Origin: Lutjanus erythropterus
Taxonomy: Eukaryota > Chordata > Actinopteri > Lutjaniformes > Lutjanidae
Direction of reading: 5' to 3'
Length of the DNA: 64,000 nt
Assembly (NCBI GenBank): GCA_020091685.1
Contig: CM034605.1
Coordinates: forward strand, 12,681,649-12,745,648
The translations under genes and the position numbers were made by a program. Below, one piece after another: positions 1 to 13,650 of the stretch. Each line of letters starts with the position of its first letter. Within the stretch, counting starts at the first letter, position 1. The notes beneath the pieces are model-generated. The model worked only from the letters and a program-made list of their open reading frames with translations. It searched no databases and was not told where the DNA came from.

Positions 1-616
1 TGAAAACATCTCAGGTTTCAATAGACACCAAATGTAATTGTGTTGCATTGTACGAGGAGGCTTCTCTCAGAGTGAGCCTCACTGTAGCTCACAGATTACT
101 GTTCATTTGTGTTTGGCACTAATAAAACACTAGGCCAAGGAAACAATTGTGTTTTATGGAAACTAATGAACTTAAAGGAGTCTTTTGCTTGCACTATAAG
201 AGTGTGTAATGCAGTGATGACTGTACCATTTACCATAAAGTAGTTTTGAGCTCAGGGTGAAGTCACTGCTCTATGAGGGGCTTGATATGAATCATTCCCC
301 CGAGCTAATGGACACAATTCATACTTCTGTTTTTATGTTTTTTCACCCCGCTCTGTCAGTTTGCCTGAACATGCATGGGTAGTCATGAGGGGAATACATA
401 AAAATAAATACATGAAATTAATCTAGAATGCATATATGTACAAGAAAGAGGTATTTATAGCTGTTTTTTTTCTCTTCATGCAAGCTTTTCTACTCACATA
501 CGACACATTAAATCGCACATCCTAAAAAGACTATGTGTAAAGGTCACCGTTGAAAAAGCTGCGATATTGCAGACAAAAGAGCAAAGTCTGTTGCTAGAAG
601 AGACATTTATTGACAG

Positions 617-618
<2 letters not shown>

Positions 619-685
<67 letters not shown>

Positions 686-691
686 TGTGTG
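619..691. repeat. (GT)n microsatellite
   Basis: About 36 GT units with one TAT interruption near 679. Confidence 0.98.
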
Positions 692-1440
692 GTGACTAGG
701 AGGAGAGGAGGCTCTTAGACAATGTGAAGTGGAGGTGAGGCCCAGGCAACATGGCTGCAGCGTTGTGACCTGTGCCCTGACTCACGCATCACGTAGCTTC
801 CTGGCGCCAGAGGACCTTCTGACCATGATGAGTTTTGACTCCTGTCACCTTTGGGTGTCGTCAAGATCCTCTGACATGGACAGAGATGTTTTTTTTTTTT
901 TGTTTTTTTAATTTTTTTTTTTTTCTCTTCTGAAGCGGGTGCTTTTCTGCTCTATGCATGACCACTGTCCCGACCAGTGAGGAATTGAGAAGAGAGGAGA
1001 AACTGAGGAGGCTCCTTCAGACAGAGTCAAGACACCAGAAAACAAAATAGCACACTTGCTGTTGTCACACACTGGCAGAATAATTGGGAAACTATTCATA
1101 AAGGCGTATTCTTTAGAAACCCCCTGTTATGCTGACAATAATAGTGCTACAAACCCAGTCCAGAACTTTCAATGCACTGGTATCATAATAGACTTGGACT
1201 GGAATGAGGCAGTAAAGACTAATTTTTATCTAAGAAACTCCAATCAGAGTTTAGCAAAACTAGGTTTAAAATAAGTAAATCCAGATTTAAAATGAAAAAA
1301 TAAACTCAGTTTGGCAATTCCAAGTTTAATGATGTAAACTATAAATAAATGGAATTTTATCAACATGGACATGCATGCTTACTCAAATTAAAATAAATAG
1401 ATAAATAAATTTGAATGTCGGGACCTAGCTAGTGGGTATA
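692..1440. other. Gene-free stretch, nothing recognised
   Basis: Contains poly-T runs near 890-925 and AT-rich sequence with AAACTCAGTTT-like words from about 1240. Open frames here are short and unsupported. Confidence 0.6.
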
Positions 1441-2210
1441 AAAGAGGTGAGAAAATTGTTAACTTTTGATTGCTTAATATACCTTAACAAAACATTGCAT
1501 TGTAGCTAAAAAGTTAACAAACATTACATTGTTTGCAAACTAGCTGAAATGTGTGTTGTATGCTAGCTAGCTAAAAAGTAAATATATATATATATATTAT
1601 ATTGTTTGTTAGCTAGATAAAAGGTTAACAGAATGTTACATTGTTTGCTAGCTAGCTGAAAAAGTTAACCAAACTTCAAGCCTTCTTTGCTAACAAGTTA
1701 AAAAGGTTTTTAAAAAGCAGTTGTTTTTTAGCCAGCTAAAAAGTTAAGAAAATGTTACATTGTTTGTTAGCTAGCTAAAAGGCTAGTTAGCTTAGGTGGC
1801 CCACTCTGATAGTTCAGTAGAGTAGCTCTAATTTCTCCACTGAGAAAAACCTGTTGTTCGAATTATCAACTGGAGTGAAAAAAAGATGAGACACATCATA
1901 AATTTGAGTTTGTCTTCACAGAACTTGATTATTTCGCTCAGTTCATCACAAAAGCTCACCTTTTTAAAAGTTAAACCGCCTTAAGTATAAGGTTAAAGTT
2001 AATTTTGGATCACAGTTAAAATGGGAGTTTAATGTTTTAGTGCAACAGAATTAAATTTAATCCTGGTTTAGAGCAAAAACTAAACTGAGATTTAAACAGA
2101 GCTTTAGATTTGATTGGTCTTGAGTTTGGCACAGCATAATTTAAAGTTAAACCATTATTTAATCAGGTTTTAAAGTTAATCCTTGTTGGTGCAACCCAGG
2201 CTGAAAGAGA
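1440..2210. repeat. AT-rich repeat region with TAGCTAGC / AAAAGTTAAC modules
   Basis: A diverged module containing TAGCTAGCTAAAAAGTTAAC followed by ATGTTACATTGTTTG recurs about five times between 1500 and 1790, with a TA-rich run at 1582-1598. The 1960-2190 part has a different recurrent word set (TTTAAAGTTAA). It looks like a degraded minisatellite inside a dispersed element. Confidence 0.6.
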
Positions 2211-3580
2211 AGGATATTTTAGATGTTATGTAAAAACTCTGTGCTTATCCTTTTCTATTGCACGTGTGATGTATTGTGAAGTGTTTGTTAGTGAATAAAA
2301 TAGAAATAGGGAGACAGAGATTGTGTGTGGGTTGCAGCAAAGGAAGGTCTAAAGACCAAGCATTCAGTCAACCCACCTGTTTTGACAGTTTGTCTGTATC
2401 CACGTCAATACAGTACAGCCAGTGAAAAGGTTTTTTTTAAGAAACTATTTGTTAAATATCTTCTCATACAGTACTCGGGTTTGACGACTGGACCATTGTG
2501 TTGGACACTGAAAGAACAGATTTTGGTTTACATTCAACTGTTGCAGTTCAATCCGCCTGAAAACTAGGGAGCAACTGAAAAGAAAAGTACTGCACTGGAT
2601 GCCAATTTCATATACGTTTTATACGTGGAAAATCTCTGTGTTCAATCTGCTGTGTTCAATTTCAATTTCAAGCATGCTATATAAGACTGTGTGTGAATAG
2701 AGGATTTACCTTTCACAATTACCAGGTTGACATTTTAGCTCTAACAGCGAAATGCTGCCTCATACACACAATCACTTTGTTGTGCAAGTGCTATAGGTGA
2801 TGCATGCATTTGTTCATTTGTAATGTCTTATTGCGCTTGCTCTGCCTCGTACACAAACACTCACAAGCGCAGGTAATATATAGCCAGAGCGGTGTGCAAC
2901 ATGCACTCTCCCTAGTTTTATTTAGCCCTTTATCTGGCTAGAAATTGACTGCATTCAAGAGTGGAATGGATGTAATAATTGCATGCACTCTATAACATGC
3001 TCCGTAAATGTGTTTTCAAAAAAAAAGGTAGGTTTCAAGGTATTCCTAATGGCTTTTTGCCAAGGATTCGAGCTCCACTTTCGCTGTATTGTTTGTTTGT
3101 GAACAGCCAAACATAGTTCTCTCAGTTTCATTTGCAACCATGCGTGGAAGATGAAACATGGAGATTCTGAGAAACCTTCAATATAGGATCTCACTTTTAT
3201 GCTGCCTCACTATAGTGGGATTCAGTCAAGTTATATTTACAGGCCACAGATGGTTAATAAAGCGTGTTGCAATATGTATGAGCACTGTAGAGGTTTACAC
3301 AACAGAAGATCTCTTTGCCCAATGTATAATGGCACTCCTGCTTTTGTGTGTCTGCGCTACATGTTGCACTGTTCTGTTAGTAAAATTACCCTTTTCATAG
3401 CAGCATTAAGAATGTATGCTTCAGGATAAATAGTCAGTGCTGATGTCAATCTCAGGTTTGAAACGGTCATTATGGATTTACATATTTTCTCCAGCACACT
3501 AGTGTGAATTTGCTTAGTGGACGTGAGGTCAAATATCTTACACCAGTGGCATAGTGGTGTAGTATTGTGTGAAACAAAAG
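2211..3580. other. Gene-free stretch, nothing recognised
   Basis: AT-rich sequence with only short, unsupported open frames. No RNA gene or repeat family was identified. Confidence 0.55.
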
Positions 3581-3599
3581 CTTGAGGGGGAGGAGTATA

Positions 3600-4640
3600 T
3601 GTGTCAGGGGCAGGGCAGGCCGTGTGTGTGTGCGCCCCCACATTGACTGCAGTGTATTGGCTCTTCTCTATCCATGTCAGCAGGCCTGTGTGACTGAACG
3701 CCACTGGATTACGTACACTGGGGGCCAATGGGTCAGTGGATAAGAAGTCTTCTCTGTTACCACAAATCCGCAGATTAAACGCAGCGTCGAGAGCTAGTGC
3801 TGCCCTGAGGGCAAATGGGTCTGAAAACACAACTCTCAGAGAGCTTTGCCATAACCCTCCTGTCACTGCAGAGCCACGAGGCAACGTACGAGCGAAGTGA
3901 CTCCTCTTTAAGTCCCACCGCGTGAGCCTGGCCTTTAAATACATCCGGGTCATCCAGGGGTTACGGGTTGTGTTGCTGACATGATATCTTAATTGGAAAG
4001 TTAATCCCACTGCTGGGACAGCTGACTCGAAGTTAAAACAGTCTGTTGTGCAGGGAGAAGTCAACAAAACACTGCGACCTGTGAACAAACAGTAATGTTT
4101 GTATCCTACCCGCCCCAGGCAACTAACGGCATACATTAGCATTGTGTGGCACTGTTTTACATCACTGCCCGCATTCTCTTCATGCTGTTTAAGTGCTTTA
4201 AACAGACTCTATGCCTACACACACAGATCAGAAGACATGTACAGTATCAGAGCATGTTAACTCTAACGTGATATTATGGGTTTTGGTGTGAGTACTCTGC
4301 TTGCATGTTTACATACATCTCTGTGGACTCATGGGTATGAAGAGGAGCGGTGATGAAGCCGAGGAGGGCAGCTGGAGAGAGAAAGGTGCTGCTGCCGCTC
4401 TGCATGGGATAGTGGCAGGATGGCTGTTGGTGACAGGCTCTTGTAGCGTCTCGTCTGCTCCAGTGATCCCAGGGAATCTGGGTCATTTCCAGCCTGTTCA
4501 CATGTAACTATTCCCCACTCCTTTCCTCCCTTTTGCCCAGGGCGAGCTACGACCCAGCTGCATGCTAATGATGACGCAAAGTAAATGTACTCGTCTCTTA
4601 GCGTAAATTGGGAGGAAAGTGAGCAGTGGCCTACAGCAAG
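3600..4640. promoter_or_regulatory. Candidate conserved non-coding block, six6 upstream
   Basis: Higher-complexity, less AT-rich sequence amid repeats. It includes an E-box CAGCTG (4555-4560), an octamer-like ATGCTAAT (4562-4569) and TGACGCAA (4572-4579) packed within 25 bp. An open frame on the minus strand (4142-3357) has no recognisable domain and is treated as chance. The enhancer role is inferred from motif density and position only. Confidence 0.3.
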
Positions 4641-6009
4641 GTGCACCACACCTCTGTGTGCTGTATCAATCTTCTCTTCTCCTCGTAGTCCCTGAACATG
4701 TATCAAGGTTTTTCTCTTTGGTAATAATCTTCTCAGTGAAAACCTGCAGAACAGATGTTACATAAGCTGCTGGTTAAGTGCTACTGAGCCTTCAATATTC
4801 CTCATAGTGTTACAGATACTGTAGTTAAATTACCTGCATGAGTAAACAGGGATCTAATGTTATTTTACTTTAATTTAAATTCAGATTTTTTTTGTGCCTA
4901 AAGTATAATTTGTAACATTTCTGCACTGCTGTGTCTAAAAATGCTGGACCTACGTTGTATATTTTATTGAGTTGTTGTACTTACATTGTTTGACATTTTT
5001 CTAACAATGTTTAAACCCAGAGAAATACGTAACTTGTTCATGGTAACGATGCACTTCCTGCTGGCCGATAGTTGCTATAACTACTGGGTAATCACGGGAT
5101 ACTTTGGATATGTCAGAGTGAGAAAAGAAGTCTATAAATGTGATTCAGTGTAACATGAACAAAACTGTAATATTACCTCGCCACTACCTTCTTGTCTTTT
5201 CATTATTTTGCTGCGCTCAGGGCACTTTACAAACCCAAGAAGTCCTGGGAATGAAATTGTAAAAAAATCAACCATATTTCTTGCATGTTTACAAACAGTA
5301 GCTAATAAATCCTGCATATTCCACCTTAAAAGCTATTTCTTGACAATGGAAATGGCAATTGACAAAACACTTTCTCTCACTGAATGTCCGTTTATGAGCC
5401 GCTCTGGAGCTTTCAGTCATGTCACATGATCTTCAACAACAGTTGGAGTTTGCCAGTGTTGTCAAATTGAAGATTTCTATTTTTTAAAGCATTTTATAGA
5501 CTTATTGTAGTTAATATTTTGTTTTAAAATCATTACAATTAAGAAACATTATGCTATACTCTAACACTTGTAAACAAAATACCAATAAATAACATGTAGT
5601 TTGTATTTTGTCTTTAAATTATTCAATTTAGAAACATAGACCTAAATGCAACTGTGCATTTGTTATGTGATGCGGGGTTGCAATAACCCTGCAACAAATA
5701 CTGGTTATCTAGTTTTTGTTGCAGGGTTATTGCTATCACAGAGAAGTGTTAATTACATTTCTTGTATTTTTTCAGGTCACAGTTTGAGCTGTGCTGGGTT
5801 TGTTATATTGTGAGGTGTCCCTGTTATTTTGTCCACCCTCTGTACCTCACCACTCTGCTTTTCGAATCTTACTCTCCTGATCTCCAGACTCAACCTTCAA
5901 GGATTTTAGTTGCTAAGGAGATGTGGTAACACCAAAATAAATGAGGAAATCTTTATTAACATAAAAAAACAAAGACAACAGCCATCTAAAAATCAAAAGT
6001 TCTAACATT
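4641..6009. other. Gene-free AT-rich stretch
   Basis: No gene is seen. The one structured item is the perfect inverted repeat at 5680-5733 (separate entry). Confidence 0.55.
5680..5733. repeat. Perfect 19-bp inverted repeat (hairpin)
   Basis: GCAATAACCCTGCAACAAA at 5680-5698 is exactly reverse-complementary to 5715-5733, leaving a 16-nt loop. Pairing stops abruptly on both sides. It could be a remnant of a short palindromic mobile element or a structured RNA; nothing else supports a gene. Confidence 0.9.
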
Positions 6010-6350
6010 AAGGCTGCAATTAATGATTATTTTCATTATCGATTATCTGCCAATCATTTTCTTGGCTAATTGATCAGCTGTTTGGTCCATAAAATGTCAG
6101 AAAAAGGTTTTAAAAAAAGATCACTGTGTCTCAAAGCCCAAGGTAACATCCTCAAATGTCTTGTTTTGTCCACACCCCAAAGATATTCAGTTTACTGTCA
6201 TAGAAAACTAAACTAGAAAATATTCACTTTTTTTTAGATAGAGAATATGGTCATTTTAATACTCAAAACAGTTAATTGATAATCTAAATAGTTGCCGATT
6301 AATTTAATAGTTGACCACTAATCAATTAATTGACTAATCTTTGTGGATCT
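6010..6350 (+). mobile_element. Family A MITE-like dispersed repeat, copy 1
   Basis: Begins AAGGCTGCAATTAATGATTA, contains the family words GTCCATAAAATGTCAGAAAA and AAAGATATTCAGTTTACTGTC, and ends in TAATCAATTAATTGACTAATC. The two ends are mutually complementary in fuller copies (GGGCTGCAACTAA / GCAGCTCT). I know this as a very common non-autonomous fish repeat; the superfamily is not certain. Confidence 0.8.
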
Positions 6351-6849
6351 ATCTAATACAGAAACATACAACAGCATCAAAATCTGTTTTGTCTGACAGA
6401 GGACTGGCTGCAGAGATGTAGAGTGGAGTCCATGAAACAAACAAACAAAAGACAAAAAAAAAAAAAAATAGACTTGTGTGTTTGAATGACATCCACTGTG
6501 CTGCTGTGCTGAATGTGCGGAGATATTGGTGTCAGGAGGCCTACTATCTCCTGACACAGTGACATAGGCCTGGACTCAATGCCATACAGTAGAGCTCATA
6601 CCACTCAGGCTGAGTCACAGAATATTTAAGATGACATGTAATATTTATCATTTCATATGGGAGGTTAAGTGAGAAATACAGAAGAACGTGAGGACGGCTG
6701 TGAGCAATTAAAAATAATAAGTGAATAAAAAGGGCCTATTGTGTTGAACACAGCCACCTGTTTATTAGCGCAGAGATACTGAAATATGAATTCACTATGA
6801 AAAAATGTCTTTTTTCCCCATCCTATAAATGTTTAAACAGTGCCTATAA

Positions 6850-7340
6850 CCTAGACGTGTTGCTTACAGCGCATAGTCTACAATTGTTATTTCCAGCCTC
6901 CCGTTTAAGAGATCCAAAACTCAACTATGTTTTATTGATGCGCGCTTCCTAGAAAAAGTCTTGCAGTCCTTGTAAATTTAGGTTGGGACGTGCAGCCTGC
7001 AGGGATGAAATATTTACAGGGAGCTGAATATTTCAGAGGAGCACCTTGTCAGTCGCCCTCGCAATTTACTTCCACCGCTGCATCTGGTGCAGGTCTTATC
7101 CTTTATTTACCAATATTTACGGGTTGGTGTAATAGAATCGTCTTAATCTATTCATTGCTGGTAGGACACTATCTGCTATAAATTAGCAATTTCATAAATC
7201 TAATGCAGCCGATTTGTTTGCTAAATTAGGGCTATTTCTGGAAAACAAATAAGTCCCATTAACATCAAGAGGTGAAATTCTCTATTATTAATATTTTTAT
7301 ATGATTTTAATAAGGTGGTTCCGTCTCCAGTAAACCAGCA
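6850..7340. promoter_or_regulatory. Candidate conserved non-coding block, about 2.2-2.7 kb upstream of six6
   Basis: Repeat-free sequence with several homeodomain-type cores (TTAATC, CTAATG, AAATTAG) and a TTTATTTACC forkhead-like word. It has no coding potential. Its position directly upstream of six6 suggests a six6 enhancer; this is inference. Confidence 0.3.
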
Positions 7341-8308
7341 AGAGAATGAACAGCTTCCTGTGCAGAAGGCATTTCATAACCCCCGCATCAAGAGTCTATA
7401 ATTCATGCAAAAGGAGCCCGAAGGGGATTCAGCTCGAGTGTGTGCGTGTGTGCGCGCGTGTGCACGGGAGAGTGAGTGAGTGTGTGTAGGTCTGTGTGTG
7501 TGGTGAGGAGGGAGGTAGGGTGGGTGAGTGGGGGACTCTGTGAAAATAATATCAGGCTTTTCCGTCAGAATGAACTTTACTACTGTATCCAGCCATGAAA
7601 TAATCTGACCCGACACTTCAAACCATCTGCGCTATCTATCCGCCCTCTTATTTACTAAATCAGCCTGTGCACAAAACGGAGTGTGTCTGATACTAAAGCC
7701 GAGCAGTAGCCTGGCAGGGCCATGATAATCCTATGTACACAAATATAACGTAACATTTCTCTCCTCCTGCTATGTTTCCCAGTCGTCACAGTCTGGAGCC
7801 ATGCAGCAGGAGCAGCAGCCTCCCTGCACGTTCCGCTGATGCTGCTGTCGGCACTAATACAAGTATGCTGTAAATAAAGGCAGATATAAGCTACTGGACG
7901 ACCTTTATCCATGCAGACAGTCTGCACTGTACGACTGCCTGTGTAACAACAATCAATTAGCCTTTGGGTTTTTTGTTTTGTTTTGTTTTTTTTGCTTCTT
8001 TTTTTTTTAAAAAGAGCATTTATTCATTCCCCACATAAAAAGAGCATGCATCATCATAACTTAGGCTCTGATATAATTTATTATGTTTAATAAATTAGCA
8101 CTTTTGTGCAGGTTGAAATATGCGGGAAGCCTCCACTAACTCTGTTCAAGGTTGCTAGACTGATTTGGCTGCAAATTCACAGTCCTGTTGAAATAAAGGC
8201 CACATTGACCCTTTTTGAATACAATCCAGCACCAGAATAAATGCTTATAAGGTTAGGCAAATATATTTAACATAATTAACTAAAATGAAGGCATACATTA
8301 AAATGTTT
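7341..8308. other. Gene-free stretch between six6 upstream block and family A copy 2
   Basis: Holds an imperfect GT-rich run (7437-7502), TTTTG-type runs near 7970-7995 and otherwise unremarkable sequence. Confidence 0.5.
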
Positions 8309-8626
8309 TAGTCAGTCGATTAGTTGACAACTGTTAAATAAGTGGAAGACTATTTTGACAATGGATTAATAATCGTCTTTTTTGTTTGTTTAGAAAAAAA
8401 AAAAGGCCAGATTCTCTGATTTCAGCTTCTCTGGTGTGAATATTGTCTGATTTATTTTTTTCTCTGTGAGAATAAACTGAATATCTTTGGGTCGTAGAAA
8501 AAAATACATTTGAGGACATTTGTCACCCTTTTCTGACATTTAATGGAAGAAACAACTAGTCAATTAATGGAGAAAATGATGGACAGATTAATCAGTAATG
8601 AAAATAATAATTAGTTGCAGCCCTAG
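8309..8626 (-). mobile_element. Family A MITE-like repeat, copy 2
   Basis: Minus-oriented, near full length. It runs from GTCAGTCGATTAGTTGACAA to TAATTAGTTGCAGCCCTAG and includes AAACTGAATATCTTTGGGT. Confidence 0.85.
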
Positions 8627-9061
8627 AAATTTTATAGGAACCCATGGGCTTATGATATATGAGTATCATAGGCCTAGTAGATTCAGTAACCTATCGTGAA
8701 TATACACAATTTAGTAGGCCATAGTCTAGTTAACACAGTGTAATTCTCAGTTGTGTAAACATAATGTTGTCTAAAATGTACTAATATTATATACTGATTT
8801 TTCCCTCGGGGCAGGACAAGCTAGGGTGTCATTTTGCTGTGTAAAGCCCGTTTGAAGAGCTCTAAAGGGAGCCTGAGCTGAGCGTGTTTGCCTGCTTTGG
8901 CACTTCACTGTATAGACTGAAGAGTCTTTCTTTTTAGCACAAAGGCGCGGGGTGTTTGGGAAGCACGGCGGGGCAGCTAAACGTTTGAAGACGCGAAGCA
9001 AAAAGGTCAAAATGTTTATATTATTTTTGAGAAGGGAGGTGCTGAGCTCTCCTTTCCGCCT

Positions 9062-9300
9062 GATTGGCCGAACTTGACAGTGATTGACGTGCATCCATGG
9101 CAACCGGGCAGCCAATCTGCCAAGTCCAATAGGAAATCATCGGAGGGGGCTTGACTGTCTTTTTCTCCCCCTCTTAAAAAATACATCTCGGCTCCGGCTT
9201 TAATTCTTTCGTAGTTTCAATCCCAGCCTACCTTGAAAAATACATCGTGGCTCCGGCTTTAATTCCCTCGTACCTTCTTCAGCCCTTTGCCTGCCAAGTT
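9062..9300 (+). promoter_or_regulatory. six6: Putative six6 proximal promoter and 5' leader
   Basis: The 240-470 bp upstream of the six6 ATG carry an inverted CCAAT box (ATTGG at 9063-9067), two direct CCAAT boxes (9112-9116 and 9126-9130) and a TTAAAAA stretch at 9174-9180 that could act as a TATA-like element. Base composition turns GC-rich just downstream. A 59-bp direct duplication spans the likely start region (separate entry). Promoter identity is inferred from motifs and position; the transcription start is not known. Confidence 0.5.
9176..9290 (+). repeat. 59-bp imperfect tandem duplication in the six6 5' flank
   Basis: The block beginning AAAAAATACATCTCGGCTCC at 9176 recurs as AAAAATACATCGTGGCTCC at 9236. 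The shared core GGCTCCGGCTTTAATTC continues into a TCGTA segment in both copies. The ATACAT landmark is at 9181 and 9240, giving a 59-bp period. The copies differ at a few positions and similarity fades after about 38 bp. It sits between the CCAAT boxes and the ATG. Confidence 0.85.
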
Positions 9301-9412
9301 TGCCCAGCCCGAGGATGCGGTAGCCAGCCCCCACGCAGCATCGTTCCTCCTCCGTGCCGCGGCGCTCGGTGTTCGCGTTTTTTCACGGCTGGTCACACGG
9401 TTGGTGCGGTAA

Positions 9413-11469
<2,057 letters not shown>

Positions 11470-12082
11470 CGGGCAGATATCGAGGGTGTTGATGAATTTA
11501 AAAAGAGGGGGATCCGACTGAGAGACAATCTAATAAAAAAAAAAACAAGTCATAGTGCCTGCGTTGAGTTATAAAACACACAAACTGATATCTGACGGGT
11601 GCCAAAACATGAGGGGATCTGTGATCTGCGGCGGACTGCTGCCTGCCCGTCCTTATCCTTTTTAGGCCTACATTTCTCTTTTTTTGTTTGCGTTTTACCC
11701 ACGTGTGGATAACTGAACTTTAATACGGACGAACACATATTTGACGGACTAATAAACCCCGAGATGAAAAGTTAAAAAAAGAAGAAACATTACAAAAAAA
11801 AGAAGGGATGAAGGCATCCGAGCGCCTAACCTGCTGTTCTCTGTGGGTATTTCATGTTGAAAAAGAACTGTGATATTTTTACTTTACTTTCAAAGTTTTA
11901 TAAATAATGTTTATTTGCCTATTTAAAAAACGATCTGCTCTGTCTCTTCTGAATTTCATATTCATTTGCTTGGTGTTTTTAATACTTACCTTGTACACAG
12001 GTGAACCTGTTGAGCATGCGCGCTTTAGTGGAAAATGTGTTTCAGTAAAAAGAAAAAAAAACAGTAAAGATAACTTAATAAA
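11470..12082 (+). other. six6: six6 3'UTR with candidate polyadenylation signals
   Basis: Downstream of the six6 stop there are AATAAA hexamers at 11532-11537, 11751-11756 and 12077-12082. Any of them could end the transcript; the first would give a very short 3'UTR. Which is used cannot be told from sequence. Confidence 0.55.
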
Positions 12083-12229
12083 AATAATTGTTGATCAAGA
12101 GAGTATACAGTTTATAGTCTTATTTTTTTATTTTACTGCTGTGATGAATTGATGAATACAGTTGTAAAATATTAATATTCTTATATAAAATCCTTTTTTT
12201 CATGAAGAGAAAACTTTTGATGATTATAA

Positions 12230-12510
12230 CGCCTTAGTGCCGTATATTCCCTGACTCGTTTTTAGACTGAATCCTAATTGGCCAACATGCTCTGCGTCCT
12301 GTAATGCAGGGTGACAGCGAGAGGTCACAGAGAGGCCGGCTCACTAACCCGGATGATCTGCGAGAGAGATCATAGAGATCAAAACACAGCAGATTGTGGA
12401 AATAGGCTTTATTCTGCCCGTGGAGGAGCTGGACGGACAATGCAGGAAACCGGCTTCTCAAATCTTGCAAGTGTCCATTTTCCCAAGAAACCCAGGCGTT
12501 GATTTAGTAA
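12230..12510. promoter_or_regulatory. Candidate conserved block just 3' of six6
   Basis: Repeat-free, moderately GC-rich sequence containing CCTAATTGGCC and GGATGATC words about 0.8-1.0 kb after the six6 stop. Regulatory function is inferred from position and complexity only. Confidence 0.25.
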
Positions 12511-12749
12511 ATAGGCCGTGTATGGTGCAAATGTGTTCCTTAAATTAACACAAAAAGGGCTGCAACCACACATATGACAGATTAATTCTGGCTGAATTAA
12601 AATAATATTTGGGTGGCATTAATGCACACATGTAGGATGATCTTAAAAAGTACAATCTGTCTCTGTTCTGTTTCGTTTTATCGGTTTTTGTTGTCTAGTT
12701 TTTAATTAACTACAGGCTTGTTTAAATTAACTGTCACACTTAAAAAAAA

Positions 12750-13650
12750 TAGGACTGAAACTAACGTTTGTTTTCATTATCAATTAATATGTTGATCATT
12801 TTCTCGATTAATTGGTTAGTTATTTGATTCATAAAATGTCATAAAATGGTGAAAAATGTGCACATTTGACAATTATACTGTGTTAAGTAACATACGGCCC
12901 ACTAAATTGCATTCTATTTATTGATTTAATCTACTATAATCTCACTAGGCATATAATACTCCTATATCATAAACCCAGAAGTTTCTATAAAATTTCTAAG
13001 GCAACTAACAATTATTTTAATGACTGATTAATCTGTCAAACATGTTTTCCATTAATTGATTAGTTCTTTGGTCCATAAAATTTCATAAAATGGTGAAAGA
13101 TGTTGCTCAGTGATCGGTTGTGTCCTCACATGTTTTGTTTGGTCCACAACCCATTCAGTGTACTGTCACAGAGGAGTAAATAAACTAAAAAATATTCATA
13201 TTTAAGAAGCTGAAATCCAAGAATTTGGACATTTTTCTTAAAAATGACTCAAAATGATGAATTTATTATCAAAATAGTTGGCGAATAATAATTGGGAAAT
13301 AACTGATTAATCAATCAATCACTGCAGCTCTGTAGCGATTATTTTACATTGTCAATTTATCTGTCAAACATCTTTCAATTTATCGACAAGTTGTTCGGTT
13401 CATTAAATGTCAGAAAAATTGTGAAAAGGCTTAATTAATAATTATCTTGTTTTGTCCACAACCCAAATATATTCAGTTCACTGTCGCAGATGATACAAAT
13501 ACAAATCATCACTGAAATATTCACATCTGAGACGCTGAAATCGGAGAATTCAGACATTTTTTCTTTTAAAAATTATTCAAAACATTTACTCGATTATCAA
13601 AATAGCTAACACTCAATTTAACAATTGATAAATAATTGGCTAATTGTTTG
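12750..13650 (+). mobile_element. Cluster of three family A copies in tandem
   Basis: A partial copy at about 12750-12870, a near-full copy at 12996-13332 and another at 13333-13650, all on +. The last two abut head to tail. Each has the GTCCATAAAAT / ATTCAGT-ACTGTC / CGATTATCAAAATAG word order. Confidence 0.8.

Noticed and set aside
3630..3646. Further CTCF-like match (GTGCGCCCCCACATT)
   Set aside because: Only the GGGGGCGC half fits on the minus strand; too weak to list beside the other motifs.
3357..4142. 261-codon open frame on the minus strand
   Set aside because: It is the longest frame outside the Six genes but has no recognisable domain, no splice context and ordinary composition. 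It is most likely chance in a less AT-rich block.
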